Positions 18,980 to 29,700 of a stretch of 64,000 bases of DNA are shown here, piece by piece; position 1 is the first letter of the stretch; each line of letters begins with the position of its first letter. The translations under genes were made by a program, and so were the position numbers. The notes under the pieces were generated by a model that was given only the letters and a program-made list of their open reading frames with translations, was not told the DNA's origin and searched no databases. This stretch comes from an uncultured archaeon (GTDB lineage Archaea; Thermoproteota; Bathyarchaeia; 40CM-2-53-6; CALIRQ01): positions 1 through 64,000 of the forward strand of contig CALIRQ010000013.1 in NCBI GenBank assembly GCA_938042195.1. The letters run 5' to 3'.

Positions 18980-19909
18980 GTGGGCTTGGGGGCAAATTTG
19001 GAGGATTTAATAATAATCGGATCAGGATGCGCTGGGTGCGCGGCGGCCATTTACGCCTCCAGGGCTGGGCTCGAGCCGATGGTGGTAGAGGGGCCCCAGC
19101 CCGGGGGGCAGCTGATGATTGCCGGAGAAGTGGAGAACTTCCCGGGCTTTCCGGATCCTGTCCCGGGCCCGATATTGGTGGATAGGATGAGGCAGCAGGC
19201 CGAAAGGTTGGGCGCGCGTTTCGTAAGCGGATCAGTTATCGGGGCGGACTTCTCCAAGAGGCCCCTTGAGGTCCTCATGGAATCGGGGGCCCAGGAGGCG
19301 AGGAGCATCATAATAGCCACTGGTGCTAGGGCGAAGTGGTTGGGGCTGGAGTCGGAAAGGAGGCTCATCGGGAGGGGCGTGTCCTCCTGCGCCCATTGCG
19401 ATGGATACTTCTTCAAGGGCAAGAGGGTTGCGGTGGTTGGCGGGGGGGATACGGCATTGGGGGAGGCGCTTTTCCTCAGCAGCATCGCCAAGGAGGTCGT
19501 GGTGGTGCATAGGAGGTCGGAGCTTAGGGCCAAGAGGATCCTTCAGGAGAGGGCCTTCAGGAACGAGAGGATAAGGTTCGAATGGAATAAGGTAGTTTCG
19601 GAGGTATTGGGCGACGATAGGGTGCGCGGCGTGCTTCTCAGGGATGTAATCACGGGCGAGGTCAAGAGGCTGGATTGCGATGGCCTCTTCGTGGCCATCG
19701 GCCATAGCCCAAATACCGAGGCCTTCAAGGGTCAATTGGAGATGGACGAAGAGGGCTATATAATGACCAAGGACCTCGTCAAGACCAGCGTTGAAGGAGT
19801 CTTCGCCGCCGGGGACGTGTGCAATAAGAGGTATAGGCAAGCGGTTATAGCCTCAGCCTTGGGCGCCATCGCGGCCATAGAGGCGGAGAGGTTCCTCGGG
19901 AAGGGATAG
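18980..19909 (+). CDS. trxB: Thioredoxin reductase
   Basis: SGCAGCAAAIYASRAGL, CAHCDGYFFKGK, GDVCNKRYRQ. Confidence 0.93.
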   Translation: MGLGANLEDLIIIGSGCAGCAAAIYASRAGLEPMVVEGPQPGGQLMIAGEVENFPGFPDPVPGPILVDRMRQQAERLGARFVSGSVIGADFSKRPLEVLMESGAQEARSIIIATGARAKWLGLESERRLIGRGVSSCAHCDGYFFKGKRVAVVGGGDTALGEALFLSSIAKEVVVVHRRSELRAKRILQERAFRNERIRFEWNKVVSEVLGDDRVRGVLLRDVITGEVKRLDCDGLFVAIGHSPNTEAFKGQLEMDEEGYIMTKDLVKTSVEGVFAAGDVCNKRYRQAVIASALGAIAAIEAERFLGKG

Positions 19910-19980
19910 AAGGAGGAAACCCGGCCAACCCCCTCTCCTCGGACCAAAACGCTTAAATCGGCTTCATCGAATCGCCGCTC

Positions 19981-20256
19981 ATGCTGATCAGCGAGCTGGC
20001 GGAGAAGAAAGTCTACGATTCCTCCATGGCCCTGCTCGGGAGGGTGAAGGACATCGAGATAGACCCGATAGGCCTCGTTGCGAGGAGTTTGATAGTGGAG
20101 CTTGAGGGAGGGGCTGCGAGGAAGGCCTTGGGCGGCAGGTCGATTCTCGGGAAGGCAAGGGCGAGGGTCCCGACATCCTACATCCATCGCCTCGGGGATG
20201 CCATAGTCCTGAACGTTCCGATGGAGGATTTAAGGGGAAAGCTGGAGAAGGTTTGA
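19981..20256 (+). CDS. PRC-barrel domain protein
   Basis: AEKKVYDSSMALLGRVKDIEIDPIGLVARSLIVE. Confidence 0.8.
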   Translation: MLISELAEKKVYDSSMALLGRVKDIEIDPIGLVARSLIVELEGGAARKALGGRSILGKARARVPTSYIHRLGDAIVLNVPMEDLRGKLEKV

Positions 20257-20341
20257 AATTTGATCCATCGCCGACGCGAATCCCATCAAAGCATCGATTC
20301 AACCCTAATCCTTTAATCCGAGCATCCTAATCGATCTCGGA

Positions 20342-21742
20342 TCAGGAGCCCAAGGAGAACTCCTCGTGGATCGCCCTCACGGCGTCCGCGCCATCCGATT
20401 CCCCGACCACGAAGGATATGTTCAGCTCGGAGGAGCCCTGAGCTATCATCCTGACGTTTATGCCCTTCTTGGCGACTGCAGTGAAGACCCTAGCCGCGAC
20501 GCCCGGAGTGCCCCTCATTCCCGCGCCCACAGCGGCCACGACGCAAACATCGTCCTCCGACGTTACCTCCCTGACTAAGCCCTCGTTCTTGAGCTCCCTC
20601 CTCAAGGCCGAAACGGCCTCCTTGGAGCTCGCCCTTGGGATGACTAACGATATGTTGTATTCAGAGGAGCTTTGGGAGATCATGAGCACGTTTATCCTAT
20701 TGTCCCCGAGGACCTTTAGGATCTTGGCCGCTGCGCCCGGCGTCCCGACTATGCCCGCCCCGCCGACCGTGAGCAGGCTAACGTTTCTTATCAGCGTCAC
20801 GGCCTTAACTACCTTGTCCCCTCCTTCCCTCTCCTTCGTTATGAGGGTCCCCTCGCCCTCCGGATCGAAGGTATTCCTTATCCTCAAGGGTATCCCTTTT
20901 TCCGAAACGGGCTCCAAGGCCCTCGGGTGTAGCGACTTGGCCCCGAAGAAGGCCATCTCGGCCGCCTCCGAGTACGATATCCTTCGAATGGTCTTTGCGG
21001 AGGGGACTATCTTCGGATCAGCCGTCATGAGGCCGTTCACGTCCGTCATAAGCCATACCTCGTCGGCGTTGAGTAAGGCACCGAGTATGGTGGCCGTGTA
21101 ATCGGATCCGCCCCTCCCTAAGGTCGTCACTATCCCCTCGGCGGTCCCGCCTATGAACCCCGTTACGACCGGGATCGAACCATCCTTGAGCTTCCCATCC
21201 AATGCCGCCCTAACCCTTTCGCTCGCCAACTCGAAGATAGGCACCGCCTCTCCGAAGTTGGCATCGGTTATGATGCCCGCCTCGAAGCCCGTGAAGTATT
21301 CGGCCCTCATCCCTATGTCTTGGAGGGCTCCGCATAATATCCTCGTAGAAAGCCTCTCCCCGAAGGAGAGTATATAGTCCTTGGATCTGGGCGTCAGCTC
21401 CGAGAGATAGGAGACCCCTATGAGGGCCCTCCCAAGGTCCGCGATATCCGCCCTTACCCTCTCAGCCAGCTCGGCCCTGAGCTTCGGATCCGAGATCGCC
21501 TCCTCGATGGCATCGAGATGCCTTTCCGAGAACCCATTGAGGAACTCCTCCACATATGGCCTATCGCCCGCCTTGGCCCTCCCCGCGGCCCTTATCAGCT
21601 CATCCGTCACGCCGCCCATCGCCGAAGCGACGACGACCATCTCCTCTATTCTGCCCTTATACTTCTTTACCAACTCAGCAGCATTCCTGATCCTCTTGCC
21701 ATCCGATAGGGAGGTCCCGCCGAATTTCACCACGACCCTCAA
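20342..21742 (-). CDS. lysC: Aspartate kinase with tandem ACT domains (TTG start)
   Basis: VVVKFGGTSLSDGKRI; TLGRGGSDYTATILGALLNADEVWLMTDVNG; two ACT repeats. Confidence 0.95.
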   Translation of the reverse strand: MRVVVKFGGTSLSDGKRIRNAAELVKKYKGRIEEMVVVASAMGGVTDELIRAAGRAKAGDRPYVEEFLNGFSERHLDAIEEAISDPKLRAELAERVRADIADLGRALIGVSYLSELTPRSKDYILSFGERLSTRILCGALQDIGMRAEYFTGFEAGIITDANFGEAVPIFELASERVRAALDGKLKDGSIPVVTGFIGGTAEGIVTTLGRGGSDYTATILGALLNADEVWLMTDVNGLMTADPKIVPSAKTIRRISYSEAAEMAFFGAKSLHPRALEPVSEKGIPLRIRNTFDPEGEGTLITKEREGGDKVVKAVTLIRNVSLLTVGGAGIVGTPGAAAKILKVLGDNRINVLMISQSSSEYNISLVIPRASSKEAVSALRRELKNEGLVREVTSEDDVCVVAAVGAGMRGTPGVAARVFTAVAKKGINVRMIAQGSSELNISFVVGESDGADAVRAIHEEFSLGS

Positions 21743-21901
21743 GGCTCGGAATAGCTCCCCCCAATTGGGCCCCTATTCGGCTCAGTTTTTTCATGAGGCC
21801 GAATTTAAGCTTGAGGGGAGCCCCTCTTCAAAGCATCTTTGGGGAGAGATTCGGGTAAAAATTATAGGATGGGAGGGACCAATAGGGTTGGGCGATCCGG
21901 T

Positions 21902-22312
21902 ATGAAAGTGGATGGATATGAAGTCCCCGATGGCCTATATTATTCGAAGGAGCATGAATGGGTGAAGGTGGAGGGGGACCATTGTAGGGTTGGCATAACC
22001 GATTACGCCCAAGCAACATTGCACGACATAGTATACGTGGAATTGCCGAAGGTCGGATCGAAGGTCTCTCAGATGCAACAACTGGGCACGGTCGAATCCG
22101 TGAAGGCCGTATCCGAGATATATTCTCCCATATCCGGTGAGGTATTAGAGGTCAACGAAAGGCTATCAAAGCGCCCCGAGCTGGTGAACGAGAGCCCCTA
22201 TGGAGAGGGATGGATAGCCATAATAAAGCCGTTGAGCTTGGAAGCGGATTTGAGGAACTTAATGGATCAGAAGGGGTATTTGGAGTTCCTCCGCACCCTC
22301 CTTAAGAAATGA
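21902..22312 (+). CDS. gcvH: Glycine cleavage system H protein (track start 21839; ATG 21902 likelier)
   Basis: YYSKEHEWVKVEGDHCRVGITDYAQATLHDIVYVELP; lipoyl-Lys ESVKAVSEIYSPISG. Confidence 0.95.
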   Translation: MKVDGYEVPDGLYYSKEHEWVKVEGDHCRVGITDYAQATLHDIVYVELPKVGSKVSQMQQLGTVESVKAVSEIYSPISGEVLEVNERLSKRPELVNESPYGEGWIAIIKPLSLEADLRNLMDQKGYLEFLRTLLKK

Positions 22313-22321
22313 ATCGAACAT

Positions 22322-22714
22322 TCACTTCAGCGGGACGTACATCGAGCTCCTTGATGCCCCTATGCCGGGCGCGCCATGGACGACCTTCTTGTTGGTGATG
22401 GCGAATTCCCCTAAGTAGTGGCCGATCATTTCGGGCTTCACCTCTACTGGGACGAACTCCTTCCCATTGTGGACGAGTATCGTGAACCCGACCATCTCGG
22501 GCAATATTATCATATCGCGGCAATGAGTCTTGACGCTCTTCTTCCCCTCAGCTCCCGCCTTTCTGATGTTTCTCAGGAGCTTCCTCTGAGCCTCCGTTAG
22601 CCCCCTCAGGAGGGACCTCCTCTGCCTCGAGGGGAGCATCTTTATGAAATCGTCCATGGAGACCTCGAGGAGCTGCTCCAAGCTCAGGCCCCTATAGGTG
22701 AACTGCTTCACCAT
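22322..22714 (-). CDS. rps19: Ribosomal protein uS19
   Basis: [48 protein letters not shown]. Confidence 0.97.
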   Translation of the reverse strand: MVKQFTYRGLSLEQLLEVSMDDFIKMLPSRQRRSLLRGLTEAQRKLLRNIRKAGAEGKKSVKTHCRDMIILPEMVGFTILVHNGKEFVPVEVKPEMIGHYLGEFAITNKKVVHGAPGIGASRSSMYVPLK

Positions 22715-22807
22715 CTCTCCTCCCTAAGCCACTGCGCGCGGATCCTTTTAATCCTATCGGAAACCCCCTCGGAGCGGGCCCCGAAAGGGCGCCATCCCCT
22801 ACCTCGC

Positions 22808-23545
22808 CTATTCCCTACCCTTTCGCCCACGCCCTGTCCTTCTGGCGGCGATCAAGCCGACCTTTCTCCCGGGCGGCGCATGGCGGCTTACGGTCTTGGG
22901 CCTCCCCGCGTGCTTATGCCTTCCCCCCCCGAACGGATGAGATGCGGCCACCATGGCTGTGGCCTTGCTCATCGGCCATTTCCTGCCCCTGGACCTCATT
23001 AGCCTCCATTTGTTCCCAGCCTTGACGAATGGCTTCTCTATCCTCCCGCTCCCGGCCACAACGCCCACCATGGCCAGGCATTCATCGCTCAAATACTTCG
23101 TCTTTCCGGAGGGGAGCCTGACCTCGGTGCCGAAGGGCGTATGGGCTACTACCAAGGCATATGCGCCGGAGGATCTCGCCATGGTTCCCCCATCTCCCGG
23201 CCTCATTTCCATATTGCATACCAAGGTTCCCTCGGGCATCTTCCCCAAGTGTCGCACCTCCCCGATCCCGATCTCAGAACTTCCCCCAATCGAAATCTCT
23301 TGGCCAACGAAGAGCCCCTCCGGAGCCACTAAATAACACTCCTGTCCGTTCGCCAATTCGATCCTTGCCAAAGGCGCCCCTCTGCCCGGATCATGAAGCA
23401 ATTCCTCGACCCTCCCCTTCACCCCGGCCTCCAATTCCTGCTCCGATAACTTTGGATATCGGGCCGATGCTGCCCTCTTATGCGTCGGGGCCCTGAATAC
23501 CGCGGTCCCCCTCCCCCTCCTCCTGACGAGGATCCTTTTGCCCAT
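22808..23545 (-). CDS. rpl2: Ribosomal protein uL2
   Basis: GKRILVRRRGRGTAVFRAPTHKR; ASHPFGGGRHKHAGRPKTVSRHAPPGRKVGLIAARRTG. Confidence 0.98.
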   Translation of the reverse strand: MGKRILVRRRGRGTAVFRAPTHKRAASARYPKLSEQELEAGVKGRVEELLHDPGRGAPLARIELANGQECYLVAPEGLFVGQEISIGGSSEIGIGEVRHLGKMPEGTLVCNMEMRPGDGGTMARSSGAYALVVAHTPFGTEVRLPSGKTKYLSDECLAMVGVVAGSGRIEKPFVKAGNKWRLMRSRGRKWPMSKATAMVAASHPFGGGRHKHAGRPKTVSRHAPPGRKVGLIAARRTGRGRKGRE

Positions 23546-23566
23546 CCTCCTCCGCCACCACCACCT

Positions 23567-23833
23567 TCAGAGTATCCCGAGCTTTACCGCGAGCTCGGAA
23601 GCCTTGAACTCGGGGCTCAGCTTGACGAATGCCTTCTTAATCCCATGAGGGGTTATGCATATGTTAACCTTTTCCACCTTCACCTCATATAAGGCCTCCA
23701 CAGCCCTCTTGACATCGCCCTTCGAGGCCCTCAGATCCACCACGAACGTTATCTTATTCTCCCTTTCTATCAAGCTCACCGTATCCTCGGAAACCAATGG
23801 ATATAGTATGATCCTCTGCGCCCTTTCGCTCAA
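23567..23833 (-). CDS. rpl23: Ribosomal protein uL23
   Basis: [43 protein letters not shown]. Confidence 0.96.
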   Translation of the reverse strand: MSERAQRIILYPLVSEDTVSLIERENKITFVVDLRASKGDVKRAVEALYEVKVEKVNICITPHGIKKAFVKLSPEFKASELAVKLGIL

Positions 23834-24636
23834 TGCGCCATCACTTCGCTGAACAACTTATCCAAGCCGCTTATGGCGGACTCAGACCATAGAGTCAATC
23901 TGCCGGCATGAGCGCCCGGGGCCAACGCCTCCACATTCAACTTATTCAGCGTCATGACATCGACCCCCGGGATGTTCCTAGCCCCCTTCACGATCCCCTC
24001 ATCCCTCCCCACGACTATCAACGGCCCCTTCGGGATCCTCTTCACCCTTCCGCGCGAGCGCGAACCCTTGGGCAATATCTTTTGCCTAGAGATGACCCTC
24101 TCAACATCATTCCAGACCCCGATGCCCTTGAGGGCTTTGACTACCTTGGAGGTCCTATCGAGCTTCTGGATCTCATCGGATACGATTATCGGGAAATTCG
24201 AAACACCATCGGTTATATGCCCCCTCCCTTGGACCAGATCCCTGTTGCCCGTGGCGGCTATCGCGGAGGCCAGCGCGAGCCCTCGCTCCTTCCTATTTAT
24301 CTTCTTCCAGATGACTTTCTCGGCCCGCGGGGGATGGGCTAACCTCCCCTTGACGGTCCCGGGCGCAAAGGCCGCAGCGCCCGCCCTTGGATGGCGCTCC
24401 CCCTTAACCCTTGGTACCCTCGATAGGCCATGGCCGACCCCATAGGACTCGGCGCTCGTCCTCTTCCCCGCCATTGGATCCCTGCCTTGGGGCTGAAGCC
24501 TATGGGTTTGCAGGGCGACGACCGCCCTCCTTATTATATCCGGCCTATACCGGATTTGGAACACCTTCGGCAATTCCAATTCTCCTATCGCTTTTCCCTC
24601 TAGATCGATTACGACCCCCCTCATCAGGATGAACAC
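23830..24636 (-). CDS. rpl4: Ribosomal protein uL4
   Basis: L4 archaeal/eukaryotic type: [43 protein letters not shown]. Confidence 0.97.
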   Translation of the reverse strand: MFILMRGVVIDLEGKAIGELELPKVFQIRYRPDIIRRAVVALQTHRLQPQGRDPMAGKRTSAESYGVGHGLSRVPRVKGERHPRAGAAAFAPGTVKGRLAHPPRAEKVIWKKINRKERGLALASAIAATGNRDLVQGRGHITDGVSNFPIIVSDEIQKLDRTSKVVKALKGIGVWNDVERVISRQKILPKGSRSRGRVKRIPKGPLIVVGRDEGIVKGARNIPGVDVMTLNKLNVEALAPGAHAGRLTLWSESAISGLDKLFSEVMAH

Positions 24637-25623
24637 CTAGCCTGTCAGGCTTATGTATTCGACGCGCGGCGGCTCGGCACTCTCCGGGCCCCTCATGGGA
24701 TACCTGAGGACAACGGCCCTCTTCACTGGGCCAGGGACGCTCCCGGAGATGATCGCGAAATCCCCCTTAATGATCCCATAATGCTCGAAGCCCCCCTTCG
24801 GGGTGATCTTGGATCCATCCGAACCGAGCTCGAGCACCTGCTTATTGTACTCGGTCCTCTGGAAGAACCCCATTTGCCCGGCCCTCGGGACGGAGTACAT
24901 GACGAAGGAGGGATTCCACGGCCCAAGGGTCCCGACCTGCCTCCTAGTCTTCCTCGATTTATGGTGCTTCAGGGTGATGCCCCATCTCTTCACCGGCCCC
25001 TGAACCCCTTTGCCCTTGGTTATGGATAGCGTATCCAAGTATTGGCCCCTTTGGAATACATCGGATATCCTCACCTCCTTGCCCAACAGGCCCTTCGCAT
25101 ATTCAAGGGCCTCCCTCGGATCCCCACCGCCCACCTTCACCTCTAGGATATCCGGGCTCTTCTTTCCGGTCGAGGTCAGCCTTGGTTGCGTGGCCATGAG
25201 GACCCTAACCTCATGGATTTTATCGATGGATCGCTCGATCGCCTCCCGCTTGCTCGGATCAGGCTTTGGGGGTATCATAATCCTAGATATTTCCGGTGGC
25301 AATTTCTCGGACCACATCTCGCCTATGGCCTTGAGGCCACCCTCGGTTAGCTGATAGGCCCTGATGGCGCATGCGACCATGGGGGGCGCATCCAAGATCG
25401 TTACCGGGACGACGACCTCCTTGCCGAAGGTAAGCGACCCCGCCCTGTTGTCTATGATGACCGTATGGGCGATACCCGCCTTATAGGCCAAGAACCCCAA
25501 CAGGCGCGGCCCGCCCTTGACATCGGGCCAATTCCTCACCCTAGCCCTCCATCTACTAGCCCTTCCCCTTGGGAGATACGCCAAGGATCCGTGCTTAGGC
25601 GAATGCTTCTTCCTCCTTCCCAT
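24637..25623 (-). CDS. rpl3: Ribosomal protein uL3
   Basis: PKHGSLAYLPRGRASRWRARVRNWP; KGKGVQGPVKRWGITLKHHKSRKTRRQVGTLGPWNPS. Confidence 0.98.
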   Translation of the reverse strand: MGRRKKHSPKHGSLAYLPRGRASRWRARVRNWPDVKGGPRLLGFLAYKAGIAHTVIIDNRAGSLTFGKEVVVPVTILDAPPMVACAIRAYQLTEGGLKAIGEMWSEKLPPEISRIMIPPKPDPSKREAIERSIDKIHEVRVLMATQPRLTSTGKKSPDILEVKVGGGDPREALEYAKGLLGKEVRISDVFQRGQYLDTLSITKGKGVQGPVKRWGITLKHHKSRKTRRQVGTLGPWNPSFVMYSVPRAGQMGFFQRTEYNKQVLELGSDGSKITPKGGFEHYGIIKGDFAIISGSVPGPVKRAVVLRYPMRGPESAEPPRVEYISLTG

Positions 25624-25861
25624 CTCCCGTCAGCTCCTCCAAATTCCCCCTTATCGGGCTTTAGCGATCGCCAAAGCGGGCCTCGGGAGGCGACCATGGG
25701 CTCAAGGCCGGCGAGGTCCGGGGCCTTCCCCGAAGCCGTTTGACGACCTCAATCGAGGTTTTGGCTATCCCACAAAGGGAACCTCAATATAACCTTAACT
25801 CGTCCTGGAAAGGGCTTAAGGCGGAGAAGATTTACTAAAGGCGCGGGGGAAACCCTGATTA

Positions 25862-26905
25862 ATGATGGGCATTCCAAAGGTCGACAGGCTCGGTATGGGA
25901 AGGGTGCTGGAGGAAACCCCTAGGTACTTCATGGAAGCGGCGAGGGAGTTGATGGTTGCGGAGCCGATCCCGGAGCCGAAGAGGACCCCGAGGAACGTCA
26001 TCTTGGCGGGGCTCGGGGGCTCGGCCATCTGCGGGGACCTCCTGATCAACTGGCTAGGCGAAAGCGCTAGATCGCCCATTTTCGTATCGAGGAACTACCT
26101 CCTGCCGCGATATGCGAATGAGGACTCCCTCCTCTTGGCCATAAGCTACTCCGGAAATACGGCCGAGACGATAAAACAATTCCTCGATGCCAAAAGGGCC
26201 GGTTGCCAAGTGGCCGCGATCGCCTCCGGGGGCAAACTTGAGGAGCTTTGCAAAAGCGCGGGAACCCCATTCTTGAGGGTTAGAGCCGGGTTCCAACCCA
26301 GGGCCGCATTGCCCTTCATGATCCTCTCGGCGGCGCACCTCCTCAAGTCTTATGGGGTAGTGGATTTCTCCTGGCGAGAAGTCGAATCCGCCTCCTCGCT
26401 CCTAGAGGCCTTAAGGGGATCCATAGGGATGGAGGCGCCCGAGGATAGAAACGAAGCGAAGGGGTTATCGAAAAGGCTAGTGGGCAAGTTCGTTTCGGTT
26501 TACTCCGTGGAGGGGATGAGTGGGGTGGCGAGGAGGTTCAAGGATCAATTGAACGAGAACGCTAAAACGCCCTCCAGGTTCGAAACCCTCCCCGAGGCCT
26601 TCCATAACGATGTTGAGGCCCCATGGCTTAATGCGGATTCCGCGGCGGTCTTGATCAGGAGGCAAAAGGAGGAGAAGGAGGAAAGGATCCTATTGGACCA
26701 ATTGCGAGACCTTTTGGCGGAGGGGGAGGGGTTCGTTGGGGAGATAAGGGGGCTCGGGGACGGCCTAGGCTCGATATTATCCTGCGTTTACTTTTCCGAC
26801 TACGTTTCCTACTACCTGGCCATAGAGAAGGGCATCGACCCAACGCCTGTGGAGAGGATAGGAATGCTTAAGGTTTTGCTTAGGGAAAGGGGCTATTTGA
26901 CCTAA
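25862..26905 (+). CDS. Bifunctional phosphoglucose/phosphomannose isomerase
   Basis: LAGLGGSAICGDLL; AISYSGNTAETIKQF; EAFHNDVEAPW. Confidence 0.9.
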   Translation: MMGIPKVDRLGMGRVLEETPRYFMEAARELMVAEPIPEPKRTPRNVILAGLGGSAICGDLLINWLGESARSPIFVSRNYLLPRYANEDSLLLAISYSGNTAETIKQFLDAKRAGCQVAAIASGGKLEELCKSAGTPFLRVRAGFQPRAALPFMILSAAHLLKSYGVVDFSWREVESASSLLEALRGSIGMEAPEDRNEAKGLSKRLVGKFVSVYSVEGMSGVARRFKDQLNENAKTPSRFETLPEAFHNDVEAPWLNADSAAVLIRRQKEEKEERILLDQLRDLLAEGEGFVGEIRGLGDGLGSILSCVYFSDYVSYYLAIEKGIDPTPVERIGMLKVLLRERGYLT

Positions 26906-26923
26906 TGGAGGCGAAGTCCCCCT

Positions 26924-27538
26924 TTGCCCTATCGCTTCAATTTCGACCTAACCAAGATCTCAAGACCCCTCTTCAAGGAGATCGCCAAGATCTCCATGAA
27001 GAAGGGATTGCACATGAGGCTTGGGGACGTCGCGAAATCCATCGTGGAGAGGCTGAGGATCCAAGAGCTAACAGGCCTCCCGGTAGCCGATGCGGTGGAG
27101 CTCGTGAAGGATATGATGGACGTTTACCTGAAGAATTTGGAGATGAGGGAAACCTTCCTAAGAACCTCCAGTAGGGCCCTCCTCCTCCCCCATTGCGCGA
27201 GGAAGTACATGGACTCCAGATGTCGGGCATCCTTCTCAACGGAGAGCTCCTCGTTCTCCTGCGCGAAGTGCTCCGAGGACTGCCTCATAAATAGGGCCAC
27301 GGAGCTCGGGAGGAGGAGGGGATACGATGTCTACGTCCTCCCCGGCGGATCATGTATCGGTAAGATCCTATCCAAGGGCGGGTACGATGGTGTCGTTGGC
27401 GTGGCCTGTAGCGAGGAGGCAAAGCTGGCGATGGCGCACCTTGAGGGGATGAACATGAAGGGTCAAGCGGTCCTACTGATCAGGAACGGATGCGCTGCCA
27501 CATACTTCAACCTGAGGAGCCTCGAGGAGGTTCTTTGA
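26924..27538 (+). CDS. DUF116-family protein
   Basis: HCARKYMDSRCRA...CAKCSEDCLINRATELGRRRGYDVYVLPGGSCIGKIL...GVACSEE. Confidence 0.75.
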   Translation: MPYRFNFDLTKISRPLFKEIAKISMKKGLHMRLGDVAKSIVERLRIQELTGLPVADAVELVKDMMDVYLKNLEMRETFLRTSSRALLLPHCARKYMDSRCRASFSTESSSFSCAKCSEDCLINRATELGRRRGYDVYVLPGGSCIGKILSKGGYDGVVGVACSEEAKLAMAHLEGMNMKGQAVLLIRNGCAATYFNLRSLEEVL

Positions 27539-27617
27539 GCCCTTGACAAGGGTCAGCCGCATCCGGCCCCGATATATGGTTTAAAAACGGGAGATCGCTC
27601 TAGCGGCGCGAGCGGAG

Positions 27618-29114
27618 ATGGAGGAGCTCATCCACAACGGGGTGCTCGTCCCGGAGTATAAGCCCGTCGGCCTATCGATAAGCGTTGGGGGCAAGCGATT
27701 GGTCCTCACGCCAGAGCAAGAGGAGATGGCCATAGCATGGGTGAAGAAGCTCGGGACCGATTACGCAAGGGATGAGACGTTCAGGAGTAACTTCTTCAGG
27801 GATTTCAGGAAGGCCTTGGGGATCCAGGGGGAGATCCCTCCGGAGGAGTTCGACTTCTCCGAGGTCGCGGCATATGTTGAAAGGGAGAAGCAACGCAAGG
27901 AGGCCATGAGCAAGGAGGAAAAGAAAAAGCTCGCCGCGGAGAGGAAGGCCATTAAGGAAGCGAACAAGGCCAAATACGGCTACGCCATCGTGGATGGCAT
28001 GAGGGTGGAGATCGCAAATTATACGGTAGAGCCCTCCTCAATATTCGTCGGGAGGGGCGATCACCCCCTGAGGGGCCGTTGGAAGCCTGGGCCAAAGCAG
28101 GAGGATATAACCCTCAACCTCTCGCCCTCAGCGCCCAGGCCCCCGGGGAATTGGAGGGATATAGTGTGGGAGCCAGATTCCATGTGGATAGCCCGCTGGA
28201 GGGATAAGCTCTCGGGCAAGATGAAGTACGTTTGGCTTTCAGATGAATCCATATTCAAGCAGAAGAGGGAGATCGAGAAATACGATATCGCAAGATCCTT
28301 GGATGAGCGGATAGATGCCGTCAGGGCCTACATCGACGAGAACCTAAAATCCGAGGACCCAAGGAGGAGGAAGCTAGCCACCGTCTGCTACCTGATCGAT
28401 GCTCTGAAGATAAGGGTTGGGGATGAAAAGGACAAGGATGAGGCCGATACCGTGGGGGCCACGACGCTCAGGCCCGAGCACGTAAAACTGAAGCCCGGCG
28501 GCGTGGCGGTCTTCGATTTCCTCGGGAAGGACGCTGTGAGATTTCGCAAGGAGCTCAAGCTCCCGAAAGCCGTCGAGGAGAACCTGAAGGAGTTCATGAC
28601 TAAGGCGAACTCCCCGATATTCAAAGGCATAAGGTCGGAGCATGTGAGCGCCTTCCTTGGGGAGGTCGTACCCGGCCTAACGGCCAAGGTCTTCAGGACC
28701 TATCACGCCACGAAGGCCGTAGAGGAATATTTGAAGGCGAACGAGGTCAAGCCCTCCGATCCGGAGGAAGTTAAGAGGTTCGTGGCAACAATGGCTAATC
28801 TGCAGGCCGCGATAATTTGCAATCACAAGCGCAAGCTCCCGAAGAATTGGAGTGAGGGCTTGGAGAAGAAGATGGAGAGGCTGAAGGCCCTAAGGTCCAA
28901 GGGGACGAAGAGGGCGAAGGAGGCCGCTAAGAAATTGGCCATTAGGATCAAGCTTATGAAGGCGACGAAGGATTACAACCTCCGGACTTCGCTCAAGAGC
29001 TATATAGATCCAAGGGTTTACTACGAATGGGGCCGCAGGGTTGGGTTCGATTGGAGGTCCTATTACCCGAAGGCCCTTCAGAGGAAATTCTCTTGGGTGG
29101 AGTCCCCCCCATAG
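27618..29114 (+). CDS. DNA topoisomerase IB (eukaryote-type)
   Basis: WRDKLSGKMKYVWLSDESIFKQKREIEKYDIAR; RVGDEKDKDEADTVGATTLRPEHVKL; C-terminal NLRTSLKSYIDPRV with putative catalytic Tyr. Confidence 0.95.
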   Translation: MEELIHNGVLVPEYKPVGLSISVGGKRLVLTPEQEEMAIAWVKKLGTDYARDETFRSNFFRDFRKALGIQGEIPPEEFDFSEVAAYVEREKQRKEAMSKEEKKKLAAERKAIKEANKAKYGYAIVDGMRVEIANYTVEPSSIFVGRGDHPLRGRWKPGPKQEDITLNLSPSAPRPPGNWRDIVWEPDSMWIARWRDKLSGKMKYVWLSDESIFKQKREIEKYDIARSLDERIDAVRAYIDENLKSEDPRRRKLATVCYLIDALKIRVGDEKDKDEADTVGATTLRPEHVKLKPGGVAVFDFLGKDAVRFRKELKLPKAVEENLKEFMTKANSPIFKGIRSEHVSAFLGEVVPGLTAKVFRTYHATKAVEEYLKANEVKPSDPEEVKRFVATMANLQAAIICNHKRKLPKNWSEGLEKKMERLKALRSKGTKRAKEAAKKLAIRIKLMKATKDYNLRTSLKSYIDPRVYYEWGRRVGFDWRSYYPKALQRKFSWVESPP

Positions 29115-29258
29115 GTTTAGCGCAACTCCACGGGCCTAAACGGGACCCCATCCCCTCGAGATTGGATGGTCCCATTTATCGGTTTGCCGATGGATTGCCG
29201 GGAGATTCGGGGAATCGAGGCGTAAGGTTAAAATATTATTTCATCGTTAATCAAAACG

Positions 29259-29624
29259 ATGGATGCCTTGGGATGTTACGAAGGGGAGCCCAATTCGAGC
29301 GATGTGAGGAGCATCTCGGGGCGCGTCGAGAAACTCGCCGATTTGGTCGGGTATCAGGAGGGCTCCATAGTGAGTAGGACGATAATCGATAAAGAGGCTG
29401 GGACGGTGACCCTTTTCGCTTTCGATAAAGGCCAAGGGTTGAGCGAGCATACGGCGCCATTCGATGCCCTCGTCATACTCCTGGAGGGCGAGGCGGAGAT
29501 TAAGATCTCCGGCAAACCATTCCGCCTAAGGCGGGGCGAGGCGATCCTGATGCCTGCCAACGAACCCCATGCATTGAGGGCCTTGGATCGGTTCAAGATG
29601 CTATTGGTGATGGTCCGATCCTGA
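29259..29624 (+). CDS. Cupin-domain protein
   Basis: GLSEHTAPFDALVILLEGEAEIKISGKPFRLRRGEAILMPANEPHALRAL. Confidence 0.9.
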   Translation: MDALGCYEGEPNSSDVRSISGRVEKLADLVGYQEGSIVSRTIIDKEAGTVTLFAFDKGQGLSEHTAPFDALVILLEGEAEIKISGKPFRLRRGEAILMPANEPHALRALDRFKMLLVMVRS

Positions 29625-29700
29625 AAAAGGGGCCGACCGGCTGGGCCTCCGGGCATCCGGCGGCCACCGGTCTTAGTTCCGAGGGGCGAGACCAAATGGA

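Noticed and set aside
21743-21800. Possible MKKLSRIGAQLGG... leader ORF before aspartate kinase (minus strand)
   Set aside because: The predicted TATA leaves only a ~35-nt 5' UTR, the frame runs into lysC, and there is no terminal Lys/Thr run or hairpin
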